IMG/VR virus record: IMGVR_UViG_3300025280_000087
Coordinates: 1-35,867 of that record
DNA: 35,867 nt
Reading direction: 5' to 3' (one strand)
Source of the DNA: a virus
Positions 1-6,753 of the stretch are shown one piece after another. The number at the start of each line of letters is the position of its first letter. Within the stretch, counting starts at the first letter, position 1. Below the pieces are notes generated by a model. The model ran no database searches. It was not told the DNA's origin and saw nothing but the letters and a program-made list of their open reading frames with translations. Position numbers and translations under genes: made by a program.

Positions 1-1
1 C

Positions 2-20
2 CTAGGCTCCTGAGCCCTAG
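2..20. repeat. hairpin near the putative cos region
   Basis: GGCTC and GAGCC are separated by CT, and the stem extends through CTA/TAG with one bulged base. It lies about 20 bp beyond the stop of the HNH gene. If the window is circular it falls in the roughly 85-bp non-coding stretch between HNH and TerS, where cos-type phages usually carry their packaging site. It could equally be a weak terminator; no T-run follows on the minus strand. Confidence 0.35.
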
Positions 21-41
21 AGGTCGATGCCCCCATGCCCC

Positions 42-356
42 TCACGTCGCGTGCTCCCGGTTGTGGTGCATGTGGCATAGCGTCTCGAGGTTGCCGAACG
101 CATAGGGCTCGCCGCCCTCCTTGATCGGCGTGCGGTGATGCACGACCTGCCCCCGCGTTGTCCAGTCTTCCGTTGCGCAGCGTTCGCACAGTGGGCGCTT
201 GGCGATGTATCGGTCACGTACTCGCCTCCACCTGCTCGTGCCATAGAACGGAGCGCGCTTCTTGTCCGACACGATCCTGTGTGCGCTACAACGTCCTTGA
301 TCGACTAGCGCGCCGCATCCCGGTGCGCTGCACGGCCTTCTAGGTCGGTATGGCAC
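42..356 (-). CDS. HNH endonuclease of the packaging module
   Basis: This 104-aa protein is a small HNH nuclease. The zinc-binding CERC (about residue 57) is followed by VVHHRTPI (about residue 71), then GNLETLCHMHHNREH, which is the ββα-metal fold. An N-terminal CSAPGC/C knuckle is a second probable zinc site. The start is GTG at 356, after a TATAGGG stretch. In HK97-like phages an HNH protein next to the terminase assists TerL in cos cleavage. Here TerS would be the next gene only if the window ends are joined, which supports a circular genome. The family and metal site are clear. The role at cos is inferred from that context. Confidence 0.85.
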   Translation of the reverse strand: MPYRPRRPCSAPGCGALVDQGRCSAHRIVSDKKRAPFYGTSRWRRVRDRYIAKRPLCERCATEDWTTRGQVVHHRTPIKEGGEPYAFGNLETLCHMHHNREHAT

Positions 357-378
357 CCCTATAACTTACGTAGTTGCG

Positions 379-654
379 TTAGTCAAGGTCAAGATGAGCA
401 CCATCGTTCGCATACGCTTCGTTCTCCATGCGCTGGCGGAACCGCGTGCTGAAGATGTAGCCAACCCAGAAGCCCACCACCCACCAACGCCATATCTGAC
501 GCTGATGCACCAGCTCGTGCTGCCATATCGTGTCGTCCACGTCCGGCGCAAGAAGCACGATAAACGGGATGCCAGACCAGCCAAGCAGACCCGGGCTGAT
601 CCTGTGAAGGTCGACGGTGATGCCGATTGCTGGGGGCCACGCTGATACTCTCAT
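379..654 (-). CDS. small HExxH (zincin-like) membrane-associated protein
   Basis: A 91-aa protein with a central HELVH motif (about residue 46), a tryptophan-rich hydrophobic helix (WRWWVVGFWVGYIF) and a downstream ENEAY that could supply the third zinc ligand. This HELVHxRQ...ExEAY arrangement is seen in minimal zincin-like proteins of bacteria and phages. Whether this one cuts anything is unknown. The ATG at 654 overlaps the TGA of the preceding gene (ATGA), so the two are probably translationally coupled. The stop codon lies in a TTGCGTTAG stretch that resembles half of the palindrome at 29405. The genome has a second, unrelated HExxH protein at 13091-13549. Confidence 0.65.
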   Translation of the reverse strand: MRVSAWPPAIGITVDLHRISPGLLGWSGIPFIVLLAPDVDDTIWQHELVHQRQIWRWWVVGFWVGYIFSTRFRQRMENEAYANDGAHLDLD

Positions 655-1121
655 GTCTCCATCGCTTTCGTGAGTTGTTGGTACTGCTCGAGCTTCTTGG
701 CGCGGTCCCGGCTGTATCCGTCGCGTGCGTCTGGCACCCTGCGCAGCGTCACTACTGCGCTATCGATGGGCGTGTGCTGGCTCTCCAGCCATCGAGCCTT
801 GCACTGCTCGTAGAGCGGCGTGGTCGATGCCGCGTAGAAGATGCGGAGCGTCACCGGCTTCTCGAGTTCAGGGGCCGCATGGAACAGCACCGACATAGCG
901 CCGTTCACGAGCTCGGGACCGTCGAGTCCGACCAGCCGCTTCCAGATGTTCAGGTTCCGGCCCATGCTGAACTTCGGGTCCGTGCCCCACGTCCGCAGGA
1001 TGCCCGCCGCCTCGCCTCGAGCAGCCGACATCGAGTTATCCACATCGGTGCTTGCACCGGTACTTCCGTTAGGAAGTGCCGAACCTCTTACTCTACCTCT
1101 ACCTCTTCTCTTACTAGGCAT
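651..1121 (-). CDS. hypothetical protein, possible second half of a replisome organiser
   Basis: A 156-aa protein with a basic N-terminus rich in Arg and Lys (KRRGRGRVRG), a central part containing KFSMGRNLNIWKRLVGLDG and a charged helical C-terminus. I recognise no certain family. Phage replisome organisers often have an N-terminal DNA-binding domain, a charged low-complexity linker and a C-terminal loader-binding domain. The gene just upstream (1153-1422) is an N-terminal organiser-like domain that stops early. This protein may be the separated C-terminal part. All three frames between them are closed by TAG stops in an 11-bp repeat, so no simple single-base frameshift rejoins them. It could also be an independent gene. 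Confidence 0.6.
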   Translation of the reverse strand: MPSKRRGRGRVRGSALPNGSTGASTDVDNSMSAARGEAAGILRTWGTDPKFSMGRNLNIWKRLVGLDGPELVNGAMSVLFHAAPELEKPVTLRIFYAASTTPLYEQCKARWLESQHTPIDSAVVTLRRVPDARDGYSRDRAKKLEQYQQLTKAMET

Positions 1122-1130
1122 AGGCTTTGT

Positions 1131-1178
1131 CTAGTCTCCGTCTAGTCTCTGTCTAGTCTCGCTCTAGGAAGCCGCTAG
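1131..1178. repeat. 11-bp phased CTAG repeats, candidate replication iterons
   Basis: CTAG occurs at 1131, 1142, 1153, 1164 and 1175, exactly 11 bp apart. The first three units are nearly identical (CTAGTCTCYGT-like) and the last two keep only CTAG. The spacing is close to one helical turn and not a multiple of three, so successive units put TAG on the minus strand in successive reading frames. The array covers the end of the replisome-organiser-like gene and the gap to the next gene. Replication origins of several phages (lambda O, lactococcal phage rep genes) are direct repeats inside or beside the initiator gene, so an origin is the natural guess. Confidence 0.55.
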
Positions 1179-1422
1179 CGATAAGTGTTTCGATGGGTGG
1201 CTGGCGCGTGATGGCTAGTTTGCGCTTCAGCCACAGCGTGTCGTCGGGGATCTCGTTGCCGGTTTCGGCTGCGAGCAGGAAGAAACCGACCAGCGCAGCG
1301 CGGTCTTTCTCGCATAGCGACTGGTACTCGTAGTCGCCCAATAAGTCGCGGTAGACCTTGATCCACGGGGGCCGGTGCTTCTTGTAGTGCTGGTGGCGCT
1401 CCCAATTCACGACATGGATCAT
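1153..1422 (-). CDS. replisome-organiser-like N-terminal domain protein
   Basis: An 89-aa protein starting at the ATG at 1422, which overlaps the TGA of the XF1762-type gene (ATGA) and is preceded by GGGGGCGGC. The pattern NWERHQHYKKHRPPWIKVY, then DYEYQSL, RAALVGFFLLAAE, IPDDTLWLKRKLAI and a terminal SGFLE resembles the N-terminal winged-helix region of phage replisome organisers and DnaD-like initiators. Such proteins bind origin DNA and recruit the host helicase. It stops right after this domain, inside an 11-bp CTAG repeat, and lacks the usual linker and C-terminal domain. It may be a stand-alone DNA-binding protein, or one part of a split initiator with 651-1121. Confidence 0.65.
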   Translation of the reverse strand: MIHVVNWERHQHYKKHRPPWIKVYRDLLGDYEYQSLCEKDRAALVGFFLLAAETGNEIPDDTLWLKRKLAITRQPPIETLIASGFLERD

Positions 1423-1898
1423 GCCGCCCCCGTGGGCGCTGACGTGGTGTCTGATCCTGGCGCGGCCCACTTGAGCCGCATTTGGAGCGGGTGACGGTCG
1501 ATACGCGGGCGACTAGGCTGGGACCAACTCTTGCCGCTCGTCTGCCCAATGATGCGCCACCCGGCAGCGCGCAAGCTCGTCCCCGGCTCGGTGTCGAGCG
1601 TGTAGGTGATGAGGCGGCGATATCCGAGTGCGCGGCTCGCGCGCCAGCAAGCGCCGTATAATTTGGAGCACGCATTGGGCTGGTCATCGAGCACCGCAAC
1701 CCGCGATACCTCTGCCGTCCATGCGTCATCGTTCCGGCGCGCGACGGGCCGACCGACGATTGCCACGCCGACAACTTCCTCGCCCCGTGCGACAGCGACA
1801 GCGAACTTGCCGCCCAGCGGAGCGGGGTGGTGTCGGTGGACTCGATCTACGAACGCCCGCGCATCGGTGATTGAGACGGGCACGATCTCCAGCCTCAC
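1419..1898 (-). CDS. XF1762-family (acetyltransferase-like) protein
   Basis: A 159-aa protein matching the XF1762-type family common in phages and mobile elements. Visible blocks are a VHRHHPAP near residue 20, VVGVAIVGRPVAR, EVSRVAV, NACSKLYGACWRASRALGY, then ITYTLDTEPGTSLRAAGWR and a SWSQPSRPR tail. The fold is GNAT-like but its acceptor is unknown; members often sit beside phage methyltransferase genes, as here. The start is GTG at 1898 overlapping the methyltransferase stop (GTGA). The final residues (APTGAA) are encoded by a repeated sequence that also serves as the ribosome site of the next gene. Confidence 0.8.
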   Translation of the reverse strand: MRLEIVPVSITDARAFVDRVHRHHPAPLGGKFAVAVARGEEVVGVAIVGRPVARRNDDAWTAEVSRVAVLDDQPNACSKLYGACWRASRALGYRRLITYTLDTEPGTSLRAAGWRIIGQTSGKSWSQPSRPRIDRHPLQMRLKWAAPGSDTTSAPTGAA

Positions 1899-2875
1899 GC
1901 CGCCCCCGTGGTCGCTTCAGCGAAGATGTCCGACTGATCGGAGCGCACTCCGTCGACAGCCTCGCGTAAATTGCGCTCCGCCTGCCTGTAGTATGTTTCC
2001 TTGAGTTCGACCCCAACGCCTTTGCGGCCCAATAAGACGGCACCGTAAACCTCTGACCCGACCCCCATAAACGGCGTAAACACGATATCCCCAGGATTGC
2101 TCCACAGTGTCACGCACCTATCAATTACGTCGAGTTGTAGTGGGTGGACGTGTCGCTCGTCTTCGTCCGCACGCGCCTCCATAAACGGCAGTACACGTTG
2201 GAGCCGCACGTCATCCCAGAATGCACTCGCGTACTGTCTCCATATCCAATGCGAGTATCTGTTCTCGATTTGATTGCCCGCCCACTCGCGGTATTGAAGT
2301 AGCTCGCGGGGTATCTCTCGCTCGCCAGCGTACTCCAGTAGTCCGTTAGGGTGCTCGATTGGTGCGGGGTTCTCGCCTTTTTTGCGGAACACCAGCAAAT
2401 AATCTGCCGATGCGTTAGAGCACCGCGACGAATCGTCTACTATGGTCTTGTGCGCGAGGTTCTTAGCCATAGTGCGGTTACGAACCCCTAGCGGCTCCTT
2501 CCACACACTGTAGCGTGCGGTGTAGGCGAATCCTAGCCGAGAATGCAGACGAATAATGTCTCCGGGGAAGTCGATCATAGTGTCGGTGCCAGTGTTGCCG
2601 GATGGTATATCCATGCAATGCACCGCAGTCATCCGCCCCGGCATCGTCAGCCGATAGAGCTCCTGCACAATAAACTCGTAGTGTTCGAAGAATTCTCCGT
2701 ATCCTCGAGCGTTTGAGAGGTCCCGATCAGAGGACGAATAGTGGTATAGCCCTCCAAACGGGGGCGAGTACACCGACAAGTGAACCGATCCGTCTGGCAT
2801 AGAAGGCGTCACGTCCATGCAGTCCCCGCAGTACATCGCGTACTTCTCCGTGATGGTCTGGTGCGCTACAGCCAT
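1895..2875 (-). CDS. N4-cytosine/N6-adenine DNA methyltransferase, beta-class order
   Basis: A 326-aa AdoMet-dependent DNA methyltransferase. The catalytic motif IV reads SPPFGG (about residues 37-42), and the AdoMet-binding motif I reads FTPFMGVGSE near residue 266 with GVGVELKE after it. Having the catalytic motif first and the cofactor motif near the C-terminus is the beta-class order. SPPF is compatible with either N4-cytosine or N6-adenine methylation, and the target sequence cannot be read from the protein. No cognate restriction endonuclease is evident, so it is probably an orphan enzyme protecting phage DNA or marking it for replication. It starts at ATG 2875 and overlaps the helicase gene by 10 bp. 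Confidence 0.9.
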   Translation of the reverse strand: MAVAHQTITEKYAMYCGDCMDVTPSMPDGSVHLSVYSPPFGGLYHYSSSDRDLSNARGYGEFFEHYEFIVQELYRLTMPGRMTAVHCMDIPSGNTGTDTMIDFPGDIIRLHSRLGFAYTARYSVWKEPLGVRNRTMAKNLAHKTIVDDSSRCSNASADYLLVFRKKGENPAPIEHPNGLLEYAGEREIPRELLQYREWAGNQIENRYSHWIWRQYASAFWDDVRLQRVLPFMEARADEDERHVHPLQLDVIDRCVTLWSNPGDIVFTPFMGVGSEVYGAVLLGRKGVGVELKETYYRQAERNLREAVDGVRSDQSDIFAEATTGAA

Positions 2876-4245
2876 GCCGGCATCTCCGTTAAGGTGTTGT
2901 GTATGCTGTCGTGGCTGGCCCGCTCGATTGTTAGCGATTCGCTCATGTGGGCCATAAGTGAGTCGAACATCCTGTCGGCCTTGCTCGCCTTGAGCAGCAA
3001 GTTCTCCAGAACCCTCTTTTCGCCCTCGGTGTAGACCACGTCCACGGTCACGGGACGCTCCTGGCCGAATCGCCAGCAGCGTCTAACGCCTTGGTAGTAC
3101 TGCTCATACGAATGGCTGGGGAAAAAAGTTAGGTGGGCGCACCGCTGTAGGTTGAGCCCCCACGCACCTATCTTGGGCTTGGTGACGAGGACCCGTATTT
3201 CGCCGTTCGCAAACGCCATAAGCCGCTCTTCTTTGGCGTCGTCGTTGTCACTCCCGCTGACTTGTACAGCGTCGTCAATGAGGTCGGTTAATCGGTCCCC
3301 TTCGGCGTTGAAGTGGCACCATACCATCGACTGGTCGGTGCCGCTCACGAGTTCGGCCACCTTCTCGCATCGTTCGGGAATAGTGCGACGGCGCTCTGCT
3401 CTTTGCTCATCCAGCGTCATCGCGGGCAAGTCGAACAACAGGCCTTCCGCGACTCCGTTCGCTTCTACTTTGTGGTACTGCTCCGTCAGTGCGGGTAGGG
3501 TGAACCCAGCATCATCGTATCCGTAGTCGGACGGCTTTCTGATCGCTCTAGACCAGGAGCTTATCCACCTCCAGAAAGCGTCCTCCGCGTGTCCCTTGAA
3601 TCGCCAGTCCACTTTCTTTCCGTATCCGCGCCGGCCAGCCGAGCCGGTATTGCGATCATTACGGAAGAACATGGACAACATATCCATATGACCCATCTCT
3701 CCGAGAGATTCGCTGGAGGTCCCGAGTTCGATGTAATCGTTAGGGGCCGCAGTGGCGGTGCAAAGAAGCCGGTACTTAAGCCCGCGCATAAACTCCGTTA
3801 TCACGGCGCGCCTTGATCCGTTGAAGTTCTTCAGGATGCTCGATTCGTCGCAAACCATCCCCGAGAAGTCAAACGAATTGAATAAATGCAGCCGCTCGTA
3901 GTTGGTGACTACTACTTGCGCGCCGCGCGGCACTTCGCCGTCCGTAACCCTCACGGCCCCTATGTCGAACTTGGCCGCTTCGGCTATCAGTTGATGACTC
4001 ACCGCGAGCGGGGTCGCTATCAATACAGGCCGGTTTGTATGACGTACAACATTCTCGGCCCAGACGAGCTGCATAGGGGTTTTCCCTAACCCGCAGTCCG
4101 CGAAAAGCGCGCGCCGGCCACCGCGCACCGACCACTCCACTAGGTCCCGCTGGAACTCATACAGGAAGCCAGGCATGAAGGTCGGAGCGAACCCCTGCTC
4201 ATCTGCGGCCTGGTGCTTGGATAGCAGGAAAGCGGAGTATGTCAC
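2866..4245 (-). CDS. SNF2-family DNA helicase/translocase
   Basis: A 459-aa superfamily 2 ATPase of the SNF2 type. Walker A is ADCGLGKTPM (about residue 50), motif II is VCDESS rather than DEAD/DEGH, motif III is CTATAAPND, and the second RecA lobe ends in QGVRRCWRFGQ, the QxxxRxxRxGQ arginine-finger motif. An ORF reaches 4308, but I choose GTG 4245 because it overlaps the stop of the preceding gene as GTGA and leaves MTYSAFLL as the N-terminus, a usual beginning for phage members. Such proteins are common in phage replication modules and are thought to remodel protein-DNA complexes or help replication. It lies between two methyltransferase-type genes. Confidence 0.88.
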   Translation of the reverse strand: MTYSAFLLSKHQAADEQGFAPTFMPGFLYEFQRDLVEWSVRGGRRALFADCGLGKTPMQLVWAENVVRHTNRPVLIATPLAVSHQLIAEAAKFDIGAVRVTDGEVPRGAQVVVTNYERLHLFNSFDFSGMVCDESSILKNFNGSRRAVITEFMRGLKYRLLCTATAAPNDYIELGTSSESLGEMGHMDMLSMFFRNDRNTGSAGRRGYGKKVDWRFKGHAEDAFWRWISSWSRAIRKPSDYGYDDAGFTLPALTEQYHKVEANGVAEGLLFDLPAMTLDEQRAERRRTIPERCEKVAELVSGTDQSMVWCHFNAEGDRLTDLIDDAVQVSGSDNDDAKEERLMAFANGEIRVLVTKPKIGAWGLNLQRCAHLTFFPSHSYEQYYQGVRRCWRFGQERPVTVDVVYTEGEKRVLENLLLKASKADRMFDSLMAHMSESLTIERASHDSIHNTLTEMPAWL

Positions 4246-4604
4246 GAGAGCACCCGCCCCGTGGGCGCTGGCGTGGACGACGCCCCCATGATCCGTCGCC
4301 CGATCCACTCAGCGACGTTCACCGTCACGGCGTTCCCCATCATCCGATAGCGCGGCCCGTCCGCGAGCTCCACGCGCTCGCCGTCTTCGTCCACGCCCCA
4401 CGCGGTCCAATCGTCGGGGAACGCCTGTAGGCGCTCGCACTCGCGCGGCGTGAGTCGGCGGGGGATGGGAACGTCGGGCCAGTGCCGGCGCAGAACGCTT
4501 CGGGCTTGCGGATCTTTCTCGCACATCCACGCGCATTCCATCCCGGCTCGCTCGAGGCCCAGGTCGAAGCCGCCGACGCCTGAGAACAGGGAGCCGTATC
4601 TCAT
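4242..4604 (-). CDS. C5-cytosine methyltransferase remnant lacking the catalytic core
   Basis: A 120-aa protein joining the two ends of a Dcm-type C5-cytosine methyltransferase. Motif I is intact (GSLFSGVGGFDLGLERAG) and is followed by the motif II-like CEKDPQARSVLRRHWPDVP. The sequence then jumps to the C-terminal RRLTPRECERLQAFPDDW and the motif X-like RMMGNAVTVNVAEW. The PCQ catalytic loop, the ENV motif, QRR and the target recognition domain are all absent. Relative to the family about 150-250 residues are missing, in frame. It should bind no DNA target and has no nucleophile. The start ATG 4604 follows GCGGGGGTGCGGC. It may be a degenerate gene, or a small protein with a new role. Confidence 0.8.
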   Translation of the reverse strand: MRYGSLFSGVGGFDLGLERAGMECAWMCEKDPQARSVLRRHWPDVPIPRRLTPRECERLQAFPDDWTAWGVDEDGERVELADGPRYRMMGNAVTVNVAEWIGRRIMGASSTPAPTGRVLS

Positions 4605-4712
4605 GCCGCACCCCCGCGCAGAGCGCATCTAATTCTGACACGGTTGAGCGCAAACCAAGACAGCACATGCCCTAGTGTTGTTGCGGTTATTGGGGTGTTT
4701 GTAGTGGGGTCA

Positions 4713-4755
4713 GCAGCTTTTGAGGCCGCCGCGTCTACCGTTCCGCCACCCCGGC
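4713..4755 (-). other. 5' half of tRNA-Leu(CAA), candidate attP core
   Basis: Read on the minus strand this is the first half of a leucine tRNA. It shows acceptor GCCGGGG, then TG, a D-arm with GGTAGACGC, and an anticodon stem GCGGC/GCTGC around loop CTCAAAA with anticodon CAA (4722-4720). No variable arm, T-arm (GGTTCAAATCC-like) or 3' acceptor strand follows. It lies 25 bp downstream of the integrase stop. Tyrosine integrases often target tRNA genes at the anticodon or T-loop. A tRNA half beside int is therefore best read as the attP identity block, with the host gene being a tRNA-Leu(CAA). Here the phage would resupply the 5' half. Confidence 0.6.
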
Positions 4756-4768
4756 TAGTTGTTGCTGT

Positions 4769-4799
4769 ATAACGAGTTATCAAGCGTTGCCCTCGTTAT
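4769..4799. repeat. inverted repeat across the integrase stop codon
   Basis: ATAACGAG (4769-4776) and CTCGTTAT (4792-4799) are exact inverted copies 15 bases apart and enclose the integrase stop. The pair could be a weak terminator or an integrase/excisionase binding site next to the tRNA half. There is no T-run, so a terminator is the weaker choice. Confidence 0.4.
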
Positions 4800-5910
4800 C
4801 GGAAGTCGATTGACCCGCTTTTGACACGGTTCCTGCATCGGCCAACGCTCGGGCAACCAGCTTCTTAGGGTGAATGTCGTCTTGCACGTAGATGCTATCA
4901 AGGGTGTCCGCGCGGGTTCCGCTTTGCTTGTCCCTGCCGACCATGCCGGCGCTTGCGGTCGCATAGGCACGCTTCAGTCCGTGCCACGCCCTGCCCTCAA
5001 CGTGTGGGATGCCGGCAGCTTTCTCCGCGGCGGGCAACCAGACCTTGATGCAGACGTGTTCGGTGATTCCAGCCAGCAGCTCGGGCATGATGTCCACCGT
5101 GAGGTCATGCGCTAGCCCGACCACAACCACCTGGCCGGTCTTCCTGGCCTTGTCTGTCTCGCCCGGGAACGTGAGCACCGTATGATCGTCGTGGACACGC
5201 ACCGCGGCGCCTGTGAGCGTCCGTATCGCTGTCAGCCTACGTCCACTCTGCCACGCGACATGTCCCAGCCAGCCGGCCCGCGGGTCGACCGTCTCGAGCG
5301 CGGGCAACAGCCTGCGCACCTCGTCCAAGCTGTACGCCTTCGACTTGCTCCTGGCTTTCGGGAGGTCTACCGCGTCCATGTTGTGGCGTGGGTCGATCCA
5401 CTTCAGCTTCCGTTCAGCGTAGCGGTACGCCTGCTTCATGTAGCGCAGATATTTGCGCGTCGTCTCTGCTGTCACGTCCAGAGCCCGGGCGTGGTGCTCG
5501 ATCTCTGCCGGCGGGATGTCGGTAAGCACCGTGTCCTCACCTAGCCGCTCGAGCCAGAAGTCACGGAACCGACGCTGGCCCTTCACCTGCTTCGGGCTCC
5601 AGTCGCCTTCCTTCGCCATATGGAAAGCGCGGAAGAGCTCTCCCACCGTGCGCTCGGTCGTGAAGCCGAACACGACTTTCATCGCCGCGCGGTTGTGGTT
5701 ATGCTCGAGGTCGCGGGACATCCGGTGAGCGATGCGCACTGCTAGCCGGCGCTCGGTGACGGGGTGGCCGGTGACCTTCTTGAGCGACTTCTGGACGCGC
5801 TCGCCCTGCCAGTACCACTCGACGTAGAGCGAGGCACCAACGGAGCGTTCGTAGACTCGGACGCGGGAAATGCTTTTTTGCCCGCAGATGTAGGACCAGA
5901 GCGGAGCCAT
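4780..5910 (-). CDS. int: tyrosine recombinase (phage integrase)
   Basis: A 376-aa site-specific recombinase that would integrate the phage into the host chromosome. The N-terminal part (VRVYERS, LYVEWYWQG) resembles an arm-binding domain. A SAM-like core-binding domain covers about residues 85-170, and the catalytic domain follows. The first active-site arginine is in WQSGRRLTAIR, a lysine is in the TDKARKTG turn, the HxxR motif is WHGLKR, and the nucleophile is probably the tyrosine of LDSIY near the C-terminus. The ATG at 5910 is preferred because AGGAAAAGCC precedes it. The gene overlaps the small ORF at 5742-6065. The candidate attP lies directly downstream. Confidence 0.92.
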   Translation of the reverse strand: MAPLWSYICGQKSISRVRVYERSVGASLYVEWYWQGERVQKSLKKVTGHPVTERRLAVRIAHRMSRDLEHNHNRAAMKVVFGFTTERTVGELFRAFHMAKEGDWSPKQVKGQRRFRDFWLERLGEDTVLTDIPPAEIEHHARALDVTAETTRKYLRYMKQAYRYAERKLKWIDPRHNMDAVDLPKARSKSKAYSLDEVRRLLPALETVDPRAGWLGHVAWQSGRRLTAIRTLTGAAVRVHDDHTVLTFPGETDKARKTGQVVVVGLAHDLTVDIMPELLAGITEHVCIKVWLPAAEKAAGIPHVEGRAWHGLKRAYATASAGMVGRDKQSGTRADTLDSIYVQDDIHPKKLVARALADAGTVSKAGQSTSDNEGNA

Positions 5911-6065
5911 GGCTTTTCCTGGGGATGGGTGGCGATGAACCCCCACATCCTTACCGTGGCATCATCCGTGTCCGCAAGTGTGTCACGAATCGCGCCGACC
6001 GTCACCTCCCCGACACCAGGCACGTAGCACACAGTCTCGTCAGGTATGCAAGCAATACCTTTCAT
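5742..6065 (-). CDS. small protein overlapping the integrase start
   Basis: A 107-aa ORF whose ATG at 6065 overlaps the stop of the VRR-NUC gene (ATGA), the coupling used throughout this operon. The first 55 or so residues (with CYVPGVGEVTVGAIRDTL and ATVRMWGFIATHP) look like a real compact protein. The remainder overlaps the integrase start by about 170 bp and is a Ser/Pro/Arg-rich sequence typical of a shadow frame. Position just upstream of int would suit an excisionase or directionality factor, but no helix-turn-helix or Xis motif is certain. Either both proteins are made from overlapping frames, or a frame disruption has removed the original stop. Confidence 0.45.
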   Translation of the reverse strand: MKGIACIPDETVCYVPGVGEVTVGAIRDTLADTDDATVRMWGFIATHPQEKPWLRSGPTSAGKKAFPASESTNAPLVPRSTSSGTGRASASRSRSRRSPATPSPSAG

Positions 6066-6379
6066 GCGACACCCTCCACGATCCCGACCCGCACACACCA
6101 GTCGAACGCCTCACGCACATCTCGCCATAGCACCCACGCCACGCTGTTCGATTCACACGCCTCGCGAAACACCATTTGGCTCTCACGCAGCTTGCCCTTC
6201 GCTGTCTTGACCTCCACGAACAGCACGTGTCCGTGGCCTATCACGACGAGGTCAGCGAGCCCTGGAGTCATGCGTGTGCCGCCTGGGTCACGTCGGTAGC
6301 CCTGGCCTGTGTCCCATACCGCGAAACCGACTAGCCGCAGGAACTCCACAATCTCGTGGCTGATCTGGCGCTCTTTCAC
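6062..6379 (-). CDS. VRR-NUC domain nuclease
   Basis: A 105-aa stand-alone VRR-NUC protein of the PD-(D/E)xK nuclease superfamily. The characteristic blocks are TPGLADLVVIGHG, supplying the active-site aspartate, and VLFVEVKTAKGKL with the ExK, followed by a Gln/Arg-containing helix. Phage versions cut structured DNA in replication or recombination; exact substrate unknown. A longer ORF exists, but GTG 6379 overlaps the previous stop as GTGA and removes an implausible Ala/Arg-rich extension that is the shadow of the upstream gene. Confidence 0.85.
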   Translation of the reverse strand: MKERQISHEIVEFLRLVGFAVWDTGQGYRRDPGGTRMTPGLADLVVIGHGHVLFVEVKTAKGKLRESQMVFREACESNSVAWVLWRDVREAFDWCVRVGIVEGVA

Positions 6380-6753
6380 GACGCGAACCGCAGGGCGTTC
6401 GCGCACTGTATAGAGCAGCAGCGGCGCGCGTCGAACATCCGCCAACTCTCGCGACCGGCGCCAAACGACTTGCGGTGGAATGTCTCGCCGCACCGCTGGC
6501 ACGCCTTCGGTGGCAAGTGCTTGACGTTGCGTGGACCCTTCCGCTGCCGCTGCCGCTTGCACACAGCAGACACGACGTGGTGATACCGGATTGGCCCGCG
6601 CCGGTAACCCAGGTCGATGCCGTAGACTCCAAGGATGTCATCAGCGACACCACCCTCGTAGCGAATGCATTTCGCTGTGCATTTGCGGGCAGCGTCAGCC
6701 AACGGCTTCGCTGCTGCTATTGCAGCGAGTTCGTGTGCGTTGAAGACAATCAC
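6376..6753 (-). CDS. small zinc-finger protein of unknown function
   Basis: A 125-aa protein. The N-terminal half is helical (NAHELAAIAAAKPLADAARK), the middle contains GVYGIDLGYRRG, and the C-terminal part has CQRCGETF followed by CCSIQC, a probable zinc knuckle of four or more cysteines. Several phage proteins with a C-terminal knuckle of this form are found beside VRR-NUC and HNH genes. I choose the GTG at 6753 because it overlaps the TGA of the 41-aa membrane protein upstream (GTGA); a longer ORF adds only an Arg/Ser-rich shadow. Function unknown; DNA or RNA binding is plausible. Confidence 0.7.
   Translation of the reverse strand: MIVFNAHELAAIAAAKPLADAARKCTAKCIRYEGGVADDILGVYGIDLGYRRGPIRYHHVVSAVCKRQRQRKGPRNVKHLPPKACQRCGETFHRKSFGAGRESWRMFDARRCCSIQCANALRFAS

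Noticed and set aside
1175-1774. 199-aa minus ORF overlapping XF1762 and organiser genes.
   Set aside because: The two overlapping genes show clear family motifs and coupled starts; this frame is Arg/Ser-rich with none.
4605-4760. Complete tRNA-Leu gene.
   Set aside because: The variable arm, T-arm and 3' acceptor strand are missing after the anticodon stem.
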